The notes under the pieces are model-generated. The model searched no databases and had not been told where the DNA came from. It worked only from the letters and a program-made list of their open reading frames with translations. Made by a program: the position numbers and the translations under genes. Of a stretch of 64,000 nt of DNA, positions 34,614-51,672 are shown in pieces. Location: contig OX243822.1 in assembly GCA_945859605.1 (NCBI GenBank), positions 24,951,874 through 25,015,873 on the forward strand, read 5' to 3'. Origin of the DNA: Lumbricus rubellus. Taxonomy: Eukaryota > Annelida > Clitellata > Crassiclitellata > Lumbricidae. Within the stretch, counting starts at the first letter, position 1. Each line of letters opens with the position of its first letter.

Positions 34614-35617
34614 TGTCGTATCCCGTGTAAAGGGCACTTTATTATCCTAGTGGTTAATCGGTTGGGTTTAACTTACTCAAGAAATTCTTCCAAATTCAAC
34701 AAAACTCCCAGTTCTTATGAAATATATATAATATAAAGTTATTCAATATCATTCATATGCACAAACAAATAACAATCCTATTTACCTAGTGTGGCGAGTT
34801 ACTTAGGAAATATTATATTTGCGCTTATCTGTCGAGTTGTTTGAACTCGAATGTCTTCGGCTCTCTCCGTCGTCCAATCGTCGCAGTCAAGAATGTTGAT
34901 CAGACGGTTGAAATGCAGTCATGGAAGCAACCACACCAATCGCCTTACTCGTATCTTGCCGTGAATCAGTTGCACACAAGATGAATCGTCGCATTCACCT
35001 CACAGCTCCTCTCCAGTTGACCAAACGTCCCTCGTACTTCACACGCCGAATCAGCTGTTCGCTAGCCGATTCAAATTACACGACTCTTCAGACTGTTGCC
35101 TAAGAGTTCGTCTTCTTCGCAAGTGTCTCACACTTCACACGATGATTATTATGTACTAACGCAAATTTCTCATTTAAATTGCGTTGCACTTAATGCACAA
35201 TACTTTGAACTATCGGTTGATCGTCCGAACAGTTCAATTACCTTCGTCTCTACTCTGAAAATCACAACTTTGGATTGATCACCGCAGCGAAACAACCACC
35301 ATTTTCAGATATACCTGTAGAGAGTCAAAAACTTAACGTCCACTTCGCTGACGTCATTTTTAACTCGTCACGTCATTCGCTTCCAGTTTGCACCAATCAC
35401 GAATAGGATTAGCGTCCTTTGTTGTCATGGTAATCTTGACCACTCGTTATTACGCTTAGCTGCAGTCATTGGTTTTATGTATTAATATTTTATATGTTGC
35501 CACACATATTACCTAAACTCGCCAATTAAATTGCCTAGCTTAACTTCTACTTATAATTAATAATTATACATGCATAGCAAGTGTTTAATTTGATAATCAT
35601 TTAATATAACCACGACA
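34614..35617 (-). repeat. 5' LTR of Gmr1-like element
   Basis: 1004 bp, an apparent perfect duplicate of 28233-29236. As the upstream LTR of the minus-strand element it should carry its promoter; the gag-pol ATG lies about 320 bases inside. Confidence 0.95.
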
Positions 35618-36670
35618 GTGTGTTTGTAGACCTAATTCTCACAGCGTTTAATTGTATTGAAGGCAGACGTTGTTTATTTAAGGTCAAGTTTACATACGTC
35701 ATGAAGCCGAGTTTTCGTAACAGCAAAACACGGATCCGTTAAGTGTCATGTGAGGCTTCAGCGTTATTCATCGTAGACCCCGTTTATACGAAGAAATGAT
35801 GAAATGCGAAGTGAAGAATGACTCTGATTTATGAATCATGGCAGCTGCGGTGCCTGGCCTAAATATTTAACAAGCATTTAAAGAGTTAATTCAAAAGGTC
35901 CTATGCATTTTAAACTATACGTTCTGTAGAAATCTATCCACGGATTTAGACTTGGTTGAAAACGATTGAAAAGAAATTTTCATCAAAGAGGTAGGACCCA
36001 TAATTTTGAGTATTGAAAACATTTCGTGAAACTGTTCAAGAATGTCATATGATTGGTTTCCGAATAGGATCAGCTGAGAATTTAGCATTAGGCCTAATTA
36101 GCAGATAATTCGCATAGAAGTGAATGCATACAAGTCTAACATAACATTATGATACAGTTCACAACTTTTATTGAACACTGAGTTTGAAAAACTGGATTAC
36201 AAAGCAGTGAAACTAAGGAAGAAACGTCGCTTGGAACCGAGTTGCTGAGCTAAGGTTTTGCTTCGAATGATTGGAACCTTCGATTTAATTGATTCAATTT
36301 GAAGACCAAACCAGCTTAGTTGGATGTTATGGACCGTTATGGGAAAGGTTGTAGATGTGTTTACGCCATTGACAGGTCTCCATAAACTTTTCATAGACCC
36401 GCATGAGTGACATGACCGATGTCATAAATGTCTATATGGTGGTTCCCACGAGACCAATAGTCCGATTTCGCAATTTTAAAACCTGTTTGCAAAAATAAAA
36501 AAACCATTCCGCTGCTTTTAGCATTCTTTGTCAGTGCGATTGTTGACAAATGTTGAAATCAATTTCAGAAAATCTTTCAGAGGTAGGCTTAGCTTAGGTG
36601 CTCATTCAAGCAAAACGTGCCGTCGACACCGGACAAATTAATACTGTGCAGTATGAATGTTTTTATTTTT
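35618..36670. promoter_or_regulatory. Gene C upstream region, conserved with genes D and E
   Basis: From about 35670 (TTTATTTAAGGTCAAGTTTA ... AACACGGATCCGTT ... TGTGAGGC) this stretch is homologous to 45871-45980 upstream of D and 62881-62990 upstream of E. A second shared patch (GGAACCGAGTTGCTGAGCTAAG near 36234) matches GGAACTGAGCTACTAAG near 46400. Conservation may only reflect duplication, but it marks the presumptive promoter side of each unit. No coding signal. Confidence 0.5.
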
Positions 36671-36671
36671 A

Positions 36672-37440
36672 TACTAGCTGTACCCGGCCACGCGTTGCTG
36701 TGGCAGAAAAGACTCTCCCCTCCTCCCCCTCCTCCCATCCCCTCCCCTCTTCTCCCCCTCCCCTTCCCCCTTCCCCTCCCCCTCCCCTCCCCTCCCCTCC
36801 CCTCCCCCCTCCCCCTCCCCCTTCCCCTCCCCCTCCCCCTCCCCATCCCCCTCCTCCTCCCCTCCCTCTCCCCTCCCATCCCCTCCCCCTCCCCTCCCCT
36901 TCCCCCTCCCCCTCCCCTTCCCACTCCCCTTCCCACTCCCCCTCCCCTCCCCCTCTCTCTTTCCCCTCCCCTTCCTCTCCACTTGCTCCTTCCCTCCCCT
37001 CCCCTCCCCTCCCCCTTTCCCTCCCCCTCCCCCTCCCTCTCCCCCTTCCCCTCCTCGCCCCCCGCCGCCTCCCTCCCCTCCCATTTCGTCCCGCTCCCTC
37101 CGCTCCTTTCCTCCCTGAACCAAGAAGGCCGCAACATAATTATGCGAATCGCTTATGACGTCACGGGACGCAACCTCATTCATGTTTCGTCTGCATGGTC
37201 GCAGTCACTGTCAAGGCGTTTGTGAATCTGGCAACGTGCGGTTTTGAATTTGCAAATGGCGGTCGAGCGGAATGCAAAGTTAACTTTTTGTGGAAAATAT
37301 TGCGTTTATTCGGAGAAAAAAAGTTAGAAACTCTCTTATAGGAATGGAAGGTTTTGTGAAATTTTCAAAACAATCTGTGCGGTACGTTTCGAGAACACTT
37401 TACACAAACTATTTGAAAGTTTCATTTTTATATATATAGA
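36672..37440 (+). mobile_element. Dispersed repeat containing a C-rich tract, just upstream of gene C
   Basis: It starts ATACTAGCTGTACCCGGCCA and ends TTTATATATATAGATT, termini I associate with a dispersed mobile repeat type in animals, though I cannot name the family. Genes D and E have no such insert before their first exon, so it appears to be an insertion ending about 45 bases before the gene C start codon. Confidence 0.45.
36711..37115. repeat. Polypyrimidine (CCCCT)n-like tract, about 400 bases
   Basis: Nearly pure C and T on the plus strand with runs of 3-6 C. The minus strand is G-rich with quadruplex-forming potential. Proline-, glycine/arginine- and leucine-rich frames of 170-200 codons on both strands are composition artefacts. 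Confidence 0.95.
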
Positions 37441-37486
37441 TTTTACGTTTATAGAAAGTGTATACCTTCTGTCTTCAGAGCTTATA

Positions 37487-37571
37487 ATGGAATTATCTCT
37501 AAGATGTCGCTGCTGGTCAGTTCTACAGGTGGTTGCCATTGTCATCTGCTACCGAGGGAAAGCACTGAGTG
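37487..37571 (+). CDS. Gene C signal-peptide exon
   Basis: MELSLRCRCWSVLQVVAIVI continuing CYRGKALSG: a short basic start, a hydrophobic core, then a small-residue cleavage region. Donor gtacgt, phase 1. Confidence 0.85.
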
Positions 37572-40500
37572 GTACGTATTGAAAGGATACCTGACTATAA
37601 TAAGGTAGGCCTCTACATAGCTTCCGCAGCATTGTAAATCCTCTACCCTGCTCATTTCTCAATGAATTTATTAAGTGGGACCCGTTAAACACTGTCGCAG
37701 GATTAAGCGAGCATCGGTGGAAAATTTATATGCCTAGGCCTACTTGCATAAACAAAAGTCAGCGAATAAATGGCATGAATGGACGCTACATAATCAGCAC
37801 ATGGCACAACCTCAATAGTAAATACTTTAATAAGCTAACGTTAGTCCGCAGCAATTACTTAATTGCTTAAAACTTATGTTTATTAATAAATTGAGATATT
37901 ATAAATAGTTAAATATTTTGAAATTAATTAGCCTAATTATGAACATACCTTTACCTATAAGTCCTCACAGTCTATGTTGACATCGATGAAAACACACAAA
38001 AAATTTAAAACTAGACTTTGTAAGTAGGTATACGGTCTATAAAGTGTGACAGTAGTCCTAAAGGCCTAAGCTTATACTTAGTAAAAGAGTGTAGGCCTAC
38101 TTAAAAGTGTCACTTAGGCTATACTTATAGGAACTTAATTTAGAATAGGTTTCTGAATTTCATTTCTTGTACTGTGCAATATAAAATGCCGTAAAATGGG
38201 TTTAACCTAAACAGTGGCGTGATATAGCTGAGTTCCTTAAAGTGCCACTGTATAACTAATAACCGCAGGGATGCAGAGATATTTGTACTGTGAAAGTACC
38301 GGGGTATATGGACACGATAAAAAAGATTTCAGATGGTAATAAATAAAAGCAAATAATTATGGACTGAAAGCAAATAAATGAGGTTACATAAAATTCTAAA
38401 AACGGATAAAACGAAACGGAAAATAAAAACCAAAAAGCGGAATTTTCTTAAAGTAACAAAAAAGTGTTAACAACTATGACATAGCCTAATTATTATGTAT
38501 AATAGGGCCCATACGGTGCCCGTCGTTTCTTGGGACATTTAGGGGTTTCGCAATCACCCCGCGTCCCGAGTCAGAGGTGGAGGGGGAATACAGGCAGTGT
38601 AGTCCAGGTGGTCCTCTATTTAGGTGCAAGGTTTCAGATCAATTGCTGCGAAACTGTCGACGTGCATTCTGGACAAACATACAATGTCATACATACAATG
38701 TCATACATACATGCATGCATATTACATACATACTTACAAACACAGCTTATCTTTTATAGGTATAGATATATGCATAGGTAGGCCTATCTGTAGTAATATC
38801 TATGTATGTCTTACGGTAAATGCTTTGTGTGTTTTCACTGTGTCGCTGACACAGAAATTGCCCAGGGCTGTGTTGGATCTCGACTCAGTTTAAGATGTCC
38901 AGAGATTAAGATCATCCAGATAACAGACGTTGTACTCGGAGATTCTCTTTGTTATGGAGCCTCGTGCTGCATCAAAGATAACGACTGTACCAATGCTGCG
39001 AATGCAAATCACAGAAGGGATGTCCACCTTGCATGTAGTAGTCAAAGGAGCTGCAGCGTTCAAGTTATCCAGGAGAGCATCAACTGTGGTTTCGTGACCT
39101 GGTCTAACAACGACTTTGAACGCATCACATACAACTGCAGAGATGATCCACGTAGTGAGTTGACGATCTTATCATGACATCGGATGTTATTATAACTAAT
39201 AAGATTTGGCTTTCATTAACACTTCACATTTTTACCTCATTTGCCAAATAAACCATAAAAGTATTGCCCTTTCATGCATGAAATTGGCAAAGGATTTGGA
39301 TTAGACCGAATGCAAAACATAGCGTGGTAGACTTAAAAGTTGACCGAAAGTGTGATCTGTGTCAGCCTGAAAAGTGGTAGGCCCTACACTACAGTTTTCA
39401 AGTAAAAAATTATCCGACGTTGAAATAATGTACGCATAACTATGTTTATTTATAGGCTATATTTATTATGTCTTGTTAATCGCTTGCGTCAGTTGAAGGT
39501 AGTCTACTTATTATTATTATACCTGTTTAAGTTTACGCTTTGCTTGTTGCTTAAAGAATTCTTATTTCTGCTATTATTCACATAAATTTAAGTAGCTTAT
39601 TGCAATCAGACCTCATGACTCACCCACCGAGGGTTTCCAGCTGGGTGCGATGCAACAGAGGGAACTCAGGAGTCAGGAGGAGGAGTCAAATTTTTACACT
39701 GTTCAAGATCTAGCATATTTGGTCGTTATTGTTAAGTTTGTCTTGACTAAGCGGAGGGCGCTATAGATTTGCGCTTGTTGACCGCGCAACTATAGCTTGC
39801 TACGTTTGCACTTGGTACAGGATCGACTACTGTAACACTTCCAAGACCAGGTTCTACCGAGGACAGACTGGTTCCAGAAGAGATTCCATCACCGAAGGAC
39901 ACAGAAAATGGTACAAGCCATTGATATAAGTATTGATACTGCATACTGACTTGCAAATGGGTATTGAGACAATGGTCACACTCTGGCTTGAAGAGTGGAA
40001 CATAAAGCAGAGGTAGAATCGATACCCGCTACACCAGAAAAGGTCAAATCAACCTTGAGCTCGCTAGGTGGCGATGAAAGATGGGCAGATGTGCGACTTG
40101 TAGGCTGCCATAGATTCAATTAGACTGCTGCTAAACTTGCTGTAATCTAGTGCTACTGCAACATGTAACTTAACTGCGGTATCTCAGATGGTTGTAATTA
40201 ACACGACTTAACTAAAACTTGAGTCAGACTGATTAAGTACCTGACTTCTCAATTGATTGACTAGTAGGCCTAAGTAACTTGCTAAGTGACTGACTGACTA
40301 GCTTGTTGGCTGGCTGGCTGACTGACTAACTAATAGGTCACACGTTGATTGACTGACTGACGAAATGGCTGACTGACTGACAGATTGACATCAAAGGTAA
40401 TATAAACGACTTGATGTATAAAGTAACTATGATGCATTGCATAGTGATGACACCATATAGGCTAATCTTTCTATTCTATTTTGTTCTTCATCTATTTTTC

Positions 40501-43185
40501 ATAGTCCTCTGCAATCTCTCATGCTTGCTTTGCTTAGCCTAGTGCTAGCTTAAAAATAACATCAAACCGCATCATCGCAACTGCTTGAATGAACTCTGGC
40601 TTCTTAATGCATCCCAAACTTTACCTGAAGTTCTGCATCTGCGTTGCAAAGTCGTCGATAAAAGATTATGGGCCTATTCTTTTTTTAGGCGGCACAACGA
40701 GTTCAACTGAGGCACCAGGCATAGGAGACTCTGACCAAATTGACAATGGAGAAAAAGGAAATGAAGGCAATCATTGTAAGACTGTTATTCTCTTCGAATT
40801 AATCTTTCAAGTGGCAGACACTAATTTAACCAGCGCGTGGTCATTTGCCCGCACAAGACTTAGATTATTTTGTTTACAGAGTCATTATAACCATTATGGA
40901 ACTCATCACCAATTTTTATATAACCTCCATTCTCTCAATTATGTGTTTTAAAAAGGACATGACACTGTATTTTAGACAATATAAAAGATGGATTAAATGT
41001 ACTGAAGGTCCTCATCACATTTATTAAATTTACTGAAAATAGTGGCTTAGGATACCATCCGCTTTCTGGTAATCCTGGCATATTGGCTTTAGGCCACTTA
41101 ACAATAATATTATAATTAATGGCATCATAGTTATTGGGAAGAGGAGTTGGTTGAATGGTGAATGGGTAAAGGGTACGACATGCACTATAGACCCAATAAG
41201 GTTGACTCAGTCATCCAATCACTAGCGGCGTATAGGACGCATGTGGCATTACAGTACACAGTTAAATTCGACAATCGTCTCAGCCTCGTCTCTTATTTTT
41301 CCTATGACTTGGATTAATCCATCGCTAGGAAGGGGCCATCCACTCGGATAGTAGATAGTCTCCATAGTGGTTCTATGACCACTGCAAATGGGTATTGAGA
41401 CAGTGTCATCATCAACTTTTTATCATCTGTTGCTGTCATATCACGTAATCTTGCTGCTCACTTGTCAAATTTAATCATTAAAGCCATATTTTTATCTTAT
41501 TAATTAAACTTTGGCGTTACATTAATATTATATGATATCACTTATATGTTATAATATTACTTTCCGTAATGGAAGAATGAAGACTCTTCTATACCGACTT
41601 GTCTTACATTACATTGCCAAGCTGAAAACAACTCTGACGAGTCTGCTTTCAGCGCTATAATAAATGAGCACTTAGAATTGTAAAAATTGTTTTGTGTCAG
41701 GGATACTTCCTGTCGTCATGGCGACCATATGCCTCCTCGTACTAATCGCAATCGTTGTTGTGGTTGTCATGTTGCGAAGGTAAGACATTCAGCGTCTCTC
41801 GGAGACAAATAGAAATAAATTATAGAATTGCTTTGAATGTCTTTAAAACGGAAGCTATTAATGTATTTTTTTCAGCAATTAAAATTCGGAAACAGCTTCA
41901 GATAATTTTATCAGCAGACAATTTTTGAAAGCCATCTTTGGAAGTGGAGAAACTGTTGTTATCAGTTCATTGTTGTTTTTACGCCGCTACTACTGCGCTG
42001 CGTGGGGTATTTCTAATATCCACCACCACTACTATGGCTACCACCACCACCATCACTACCACCACCACCACTACAACAACAACAACAACTACAACTACTA
42101 CTATCACTAGACGTTTCTACAGCTTCTACTACAATTACCAGTTTCATTATAGTCATTATTATCATTGATGCAATGCTTATCATTGTTATCATTATTATCA
42201 CTATTGCTGTCATTATTATTATCACAATATCTATGTTTATTTTCATAGAAAGAGATGGCTGAAAGGTGGTGCTACCGTTGAAATGGCAGACTTTGATCTC
42301 TACCGAGCTGAGGCGATTTACGCGAATGAAAATCAGACGACGAGTCAAAACAACGGGAGTGGGTCTCAAGTCTACAGCAACGATAAGATCAAGAAAACCG
42401 CAGGAAAAGGCGCTAAAGCATCTGAAGATTACGAAGTCCCAAGCAACGCTGTTTACAGTCTCGCAGACGACGCTGGTTCCAGACCAACAGAAGATCCGAA
42501 TATCTATTGCGACGTGGACAGCAGAGAACCAGGCTATCTGGAACCAAGATCGAGAGACGACGTTTACAGCGTTGTTAGAGACGTCGGGGAACCAGAATGC
42601 GCTGGTTCAACAGCAGATGCATCTGTTGTGGATAACATCGTCTACAGTGACGTGGAAACAAGAGAACCAGCTCAAATACCCAACAGTTCCGCACGAAAGT
42701 CTTACGATGAAGCCATCGAGTGGAAGGAGAGCGAATACGAAGAAGTGAGATCAGACGAAACGATTCTTTCCACTCGGAACACGAATACGGGTAGTCCTCC
42801 TGCCCACAAAGCAACCCCCGTTTCATACACCAACGTCCCCGTGCCATTGAAAATTGCAGGAACCTATGAACCACTCGGAAGAGTTGAATCAAAAGACAGA
42901 GGCAGCAGCACAAGCGATGGTTTTCCGACTCCCACCTATGAGACGATGTCACCTGGAATACCAGAAAGCATCTACGCCAACCAACCTGCGTTGTCACCCA
43001 GCTGGTCGGTGGCGTCATCAAGGGCCTTGTCGACGGCATCATCAAGGGCCCTGTCGACGGCATCATCAAGGGCCCTGTCGACGGGAGGAGGGTCTGACAC
43101 GTACTGTGATATGCAGTCACCTCCAGTGAGGTTCAAGGACGACGGGAGTCAAACGGTCCTCGAAAACGATCTATACAGTCACTAA
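37487..43185 (+). CDS. Gene C: single-lectin SUEL receptor with 17-tyrosine tail
   Basis: Exons: signal peptide 37487-37571; lectin 38855-39154; stalks 39821-39910 and 40689-40775; TM 41701-41779; tail 42249-43185. The sum is 1578 nt, an exact 525 codons plus stop. All ectodomain junctions are phase 1-1 and the TM/tail junction is phase 2, as in A, B and D. It is a type I membrane protein of the same family, with a tail subfamily shared with D. The repeat at 36672-37440 may have altered its 5' UTR or promoter. Gene D begins 9066 bases further on. Confidence 0.8.
38855..39154 (+). CDS. Gene C lectin exon
   Basis: 300 nt, phase 1-1, 10 cysteines (including CYGASCC). Starts EIAQGCVGSRLSLRC, ends NDFERITYNC. 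Acceptor gctgacacag, donor gtgagt. Confidence 0.9.
39821..39910 (+). CDS. Gene C stalk exon 1
   Basis: Acceptor cttggtacag, donor gtacaa, 90 nt, phase 1-1. Thr/Pro/Glu-rich (STTVTLPRPGSTEDRLVPEE). Confidence 0.65.
40689..40775 (+). CDS. Gene C stalk exon 2
   Basis: Acceptor cttttttttag, donor gtaaga, 87 nt, phase 1-1. Encodes GTTSSTEAPGIGDSDQIDNG. Its SSTEAP start recalls ASSTDG in the gene D stalk at 49079. Confidence 0.65.
41701..41779 (+). CDS. Gene C transmembrane exon
   Basis: Acceptor ttttgtgtcag, donor gtaaga. ILPVVMATICLLVLIAIVVV then VVMLRR: one helix with a basic end. Same 79-nt length and ILPVV/VLPVV start as the gene D exon at 49749. Confidence 0.9.
42016..42110. repeat. CAC/ACA-rich trinucleotide tract in gene C last intron
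   Basis: An imperfect ACC/ACA/ACT run. His/Tyr/Asn or Thr frames over it are not genes. Confidence 0.85.
42249..43185 (+). CDS. Gene C cytoplasmic tail exon
   Basis: Acceptor attttcatag; 312 residues to TAA. Seventeen tyrosines, most within Y-x-x-[VLIPM] or YxN contexts: AIYANE, EDYEVP, NIYCDVD, DVYSVV, IVYSDVE and VSYTNV (both fit the ITIM consensus), SEYEEV, SIYANQ, DTYCDM and terminal NDLYSH. It contains three 24-bp repeats (43016-43084) encoding SSRALSTA. No enzyme domain: a multi-site phosphotyrosine docking tail. Homologous to gene D. Confidence 0.9.
43016..43084 (+). repeat. 24-bp tandem repeat, three copies, in gene C tail
   Basis: The unit GCATCATCAAGGGCCCTGTC GACG encodes eight residues (ASSRALST). 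Genes A, B and D have no counterpart, and length changes would stay in frame. Confidence 0.9.
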
Positions 43186-46100
43186 CCAACACCAGTGCTA
43201 AAAGGGTTAAAAAAAGTGCATGGACGCCCCATACATTTTCAGGTGTGCTGGCCAAATAAGTGGCAGGACGGCATAGATATTTTAAAATAAGTGCCAGGAC
43301 GCCGTCCATGACCGTCCTGCCACACTTTAAGCCACTAACCTACACGATATAATTATTATTGAGTACAACACTGAATTTGTAAAGCTTGGATTCTACTGTA
43401 CAACAGACTACTACTTTGTTTTAACTAATCTTTTGGACAATGGTTCTGACTAGACACAGCGCTCGTGAGTAAGACGGTGCCCTGTGCTTGGCTTTCGAGT
43501 GGCGCTCAAGAAATGTGGATATTGCGATTAGGATTACGATAGGTCTATTGAATTTGTAGCTTTGTAGAATCATCTACGAGTAACAGCAGCAAACCTGTTG
43601 GATGCATGATCTTAATCAGTGCTTAATATAGTGTGGAAAAATAAGTGTCTGGACGCCCCTTACCTTCCCAAAAGAAATACCTGGAAGCCCCTTACCTTTC
43701 CAAGCTGTGCTGGTCAATAAGCGGCGGATCCTACAACACTGTGCCACACACACGAAAAGCAGTTTCCTCTATCTAGTAGACTATACTGAGAGGCATGACT
43801 TCTTGCATTATTATTAAGTAATCATTAATTACCAAGAGTGTATGCGTTTCGTCAGCTACCTAGTCTTCATAGTCACCTTAGCAGTGGTTCTATTCTTCCA
43901 TACGACGCATACTGTCAAGAATTACGAGTGGGTCATTATTCAGTGGATTGGGCAATTTGTCCCACCTATTGAATACGAACATAGTCGTCAACCCCAATCA
44001 GTTCACTCATCTAATCCATCCATTCATCTAAAAAAACGCAATGCAATGTAACAAACCACGATATTGCACTCCGTCTAAAATTCAGAAGTGCACGTAGGCT
44101 ACGACTCTGCTAAAGAACATGGATGTTGTTGAGTGAATGATTGCTTGTTATTTTTTTCTTCTGTAAACTAGGCCTACTGTGCGTTTGCTGGTGGTCAAAT
44201 AAAGAATATTCTTACTTACTTACTTTTGAGGCTCATACACAGTGACCGACAGTGGGAGTTCGAAACTGTGCCTCTATGTCACAGGTCAAGCGCTTAATCG
44301 ATTTGACAATCATCCCAGAACTTGGCAAGACGTTTTAAGCTAAAGTGCTGTTGGCGATGTTATCTAAGTGTAGGACAAGTCAGGATTTCTTTAAGTGGTT
44401 TGATGGACGCGAAATTGGCAGCCATCAGGTATGTGTTGGTGAAAGTGTGCATGATGAAGAATGATCATTTGTAAGACTTGGTAGCATATGGATGCTTTAG
44501 ATGGTTGAATGTATGAATGCATGTAGGCTATGTAGGCCTAACTCTGAACCCCATGCAAATTTGCGGCATTCAATGTGGGAACCATGTCCTACTCGAGTCT
44601 TAACGTGACTGGTGAACATTGTTCTGGGAATTTAGAGTTGTTTTACTGCTTTATCAGTATTTTCATTATGGGTAAGTAAATATAATTAGATCAAAATGGT
44701 TATATGGCAGAAGCCTCACGTATAACCAATTATATTTATTTCACACGTACGGTAGAAAAAAAAATAACCTGCCCTGTAACCGGTGTCATGCAGTGTGCAG
44801 TTTGACTATTCCGGTCTTTTAATTATACCCTTTGAGATTCTTTTAAGCTATTTCTGTTTTGATGGTTTTTTTTTTATTTACTAAAATGTCTTTCTTCGTG
44901 CTTCCTTTTAAGAGTTTTGTTGCCACCTCTATATCATTAATGATAGCAAAATGCCAGGCATGGCCATTTAATAAAATATAGGTTTAAAGTGTTCCTTATA
45001 TTTCTGTGCACAATAAATAAGCCACATACCCAATAAGTATAGGGCCTACCATATATTAATGTGCACAATAAATGTGACTTTAATCTGCCAATTTTTTTAT
45101 TATCTAGGGCAGGCAATCCCACAGGGTAGCAATAAGCCGGGCAAACGCTCCTTTGGTTAGATTTACTGTGGGATGCAAAATCCTTCTCTATTGCAAGTTC
45201 CTACTTAGCCTATTAAGCATTTGTTCTTGTGCTAACAAGAACAGAGAGGCTGTCCTAATTACCCTCACAGTCAAATAAATTTTAATAAAACACCGTGGTG
45301 TACCTTTTAAAACGCTTTAAGGCTTTATAGATCACAATGGTCTTCAGACAATAGAAATGAGGCAACAAGGAGGCGGTTTGCCCCAGGTGAAGGGCAAAAT
45401 GTCCGCATTGAGGCACCTTGTATTTAATCATTTTGTTTTTGTAATTGCATACTTTTGGAAGTTTATTGAACACAATAGTAGTCTACTTTATTTAGTACAT
45501 TCAGCATTAGACCATGCAATAATTTCATGTTTGAAATACCATTACTCACGCTCTAAATTGGCAAAAAGGGGGCGTTTTGCCCTCTCTTTCCTGATATAGA
45601 CCTACTTATGATTATCAATTTATGCATGTTTATGTTGTATGATTGTATCGTGTTGCAAAGCGTTTGTGGGGCAAAGTAAAACTCTACACTCTTTTCATAA
45701 CATAAAAACCGAAATTCCCTTTGTCATCAAATTTATGAAACCAGTTGTTATTATTAACGAATTTCTTAAAATTCATAACAACAATGTTGGTAGTTAACTT
45801 GTCAGCGTGCCTGCTTGTCTGTTTACTGTTCGTGCTTCGGGTGTAAACCTATAACTGGTGATGAAGTTCTTTTATTTAAGATCAAATTTACTTATTTGGA
45901 GTTGAGTTTCGTAGAAGTAGAACACGGATCTATTGAGTACCATGTGAGGCATCATTTATGTGCTAGCACCGAACAGGCATCATGACATTGTGGAGAGCAA
46001 TGATTTGTGATTGATAGCAGATGCTGTACTAATACATTGGAAGCAGTAAAAGAATATACTGAAAAGTCATATTTATATTATTGCAGAATGCGCGATGCCA

Positions 46101-46552
46101 AAGAAATTGAAGCGTTGATTGAAAAACTGATTGAAACCTAATAATTATTAGTTGCGATCTAAGAGGTGTTACTTTGAGCATTGTAAGAAAATGTTAATGT
46201 TGAATATTGGTTGATAATCGTATTGAAGTCTGGATGTGTGCCTATTACGAATCTCATGAATGTCTACATAATATGAGTTTCTCATTCTGGTGTAATTCGT
46301 ACAGAAGAGAGAGCATACAGTCTCTAATAGAACTCTACAAACCAATTTTCAACTGTGAACGAACACAGATTCGTTCCTGAGCTTGCAAGGAGACACCTCT
46401 TGGAACTGAGCTACTAAGTTGTTTTACTACAGACTGCCTCTAAGAGATATCTTTCAGTGACTGTAATTTAGATTGTCGTTACTGTCTTGTGTTCAACAAA
46501 CCAATTGAAACTCACATTTTTAGATTGAATTGGAATAACGACTACGGAGATT
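43186..46552. other. Intergenic region C-D
   Basis: No gene. It contains the gene C 3' flank (a candidate poly(A) signal AATAAA at 44198), a repeat-like pair GTGCATGGACGCC/GTGTCTGGACGCC (about 43216 and 43647), the empty site for the P-like transposon (44575) and a duplicated block homologous to 61385-63879 upstream of gene E. Confidence 0.6.
44575..44582. other. Paralogous empty site of the P-like transposon
   Basis: GTGGGAAC with left flank GCGGCATTCAAT and right flank CATGTCCTACTCG. At the filled site near gene D the left flank GCGGCATTCAAA precedes GTGGGAGC and the right flank TATGTCCTGCTCG follows the second GTGGGAGC. This shows the pre-insertion structure, with one copy of the octamer. 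Confidence 0.85.

Positions 46553-51672
<5,120 letters not shown>

Larger units (their letters stand above)
28233..35617 (-). mobile_element. Complete Gmr1-like (Ty3/Gypsy-related) LTR retrotransposon
   Basis: 7385 bp, bounded by two LTRs of 1004 bp (28233-29236 and 34614-35617) that look identical on reading and begin TGTCG/end CGACA. Flanking target duplication GTGTG at 28228-28232 and 35618-35622. The internal region has one uninterrupted 1630-codon gag-pol frame on the minus strand. The domain order gag, protease, integrase, RT, RNase H is the hallmark of Gmr1-type elements. Matching LTRs and an open frame imply a recent insertion, possibly still active. It sits about 1.9 kb upstream of gene C, in a block conserved upstream of D and E. 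Confidence 0.95.

Noticed and set aside
28540..35278. Identical 60-codon frames at 28540/34921 and 28715/35096
   Set aside because: They are duplicated only because both lie in the two LTRs; short, with no domain or start context.
36589..37225. Pro-rich plus-strand and Gly/Arg-rich minus-strand frames of 169-202 codons
   Set aside because: Composition artefact of the C-rich tract; four overlapping frames are equally open.
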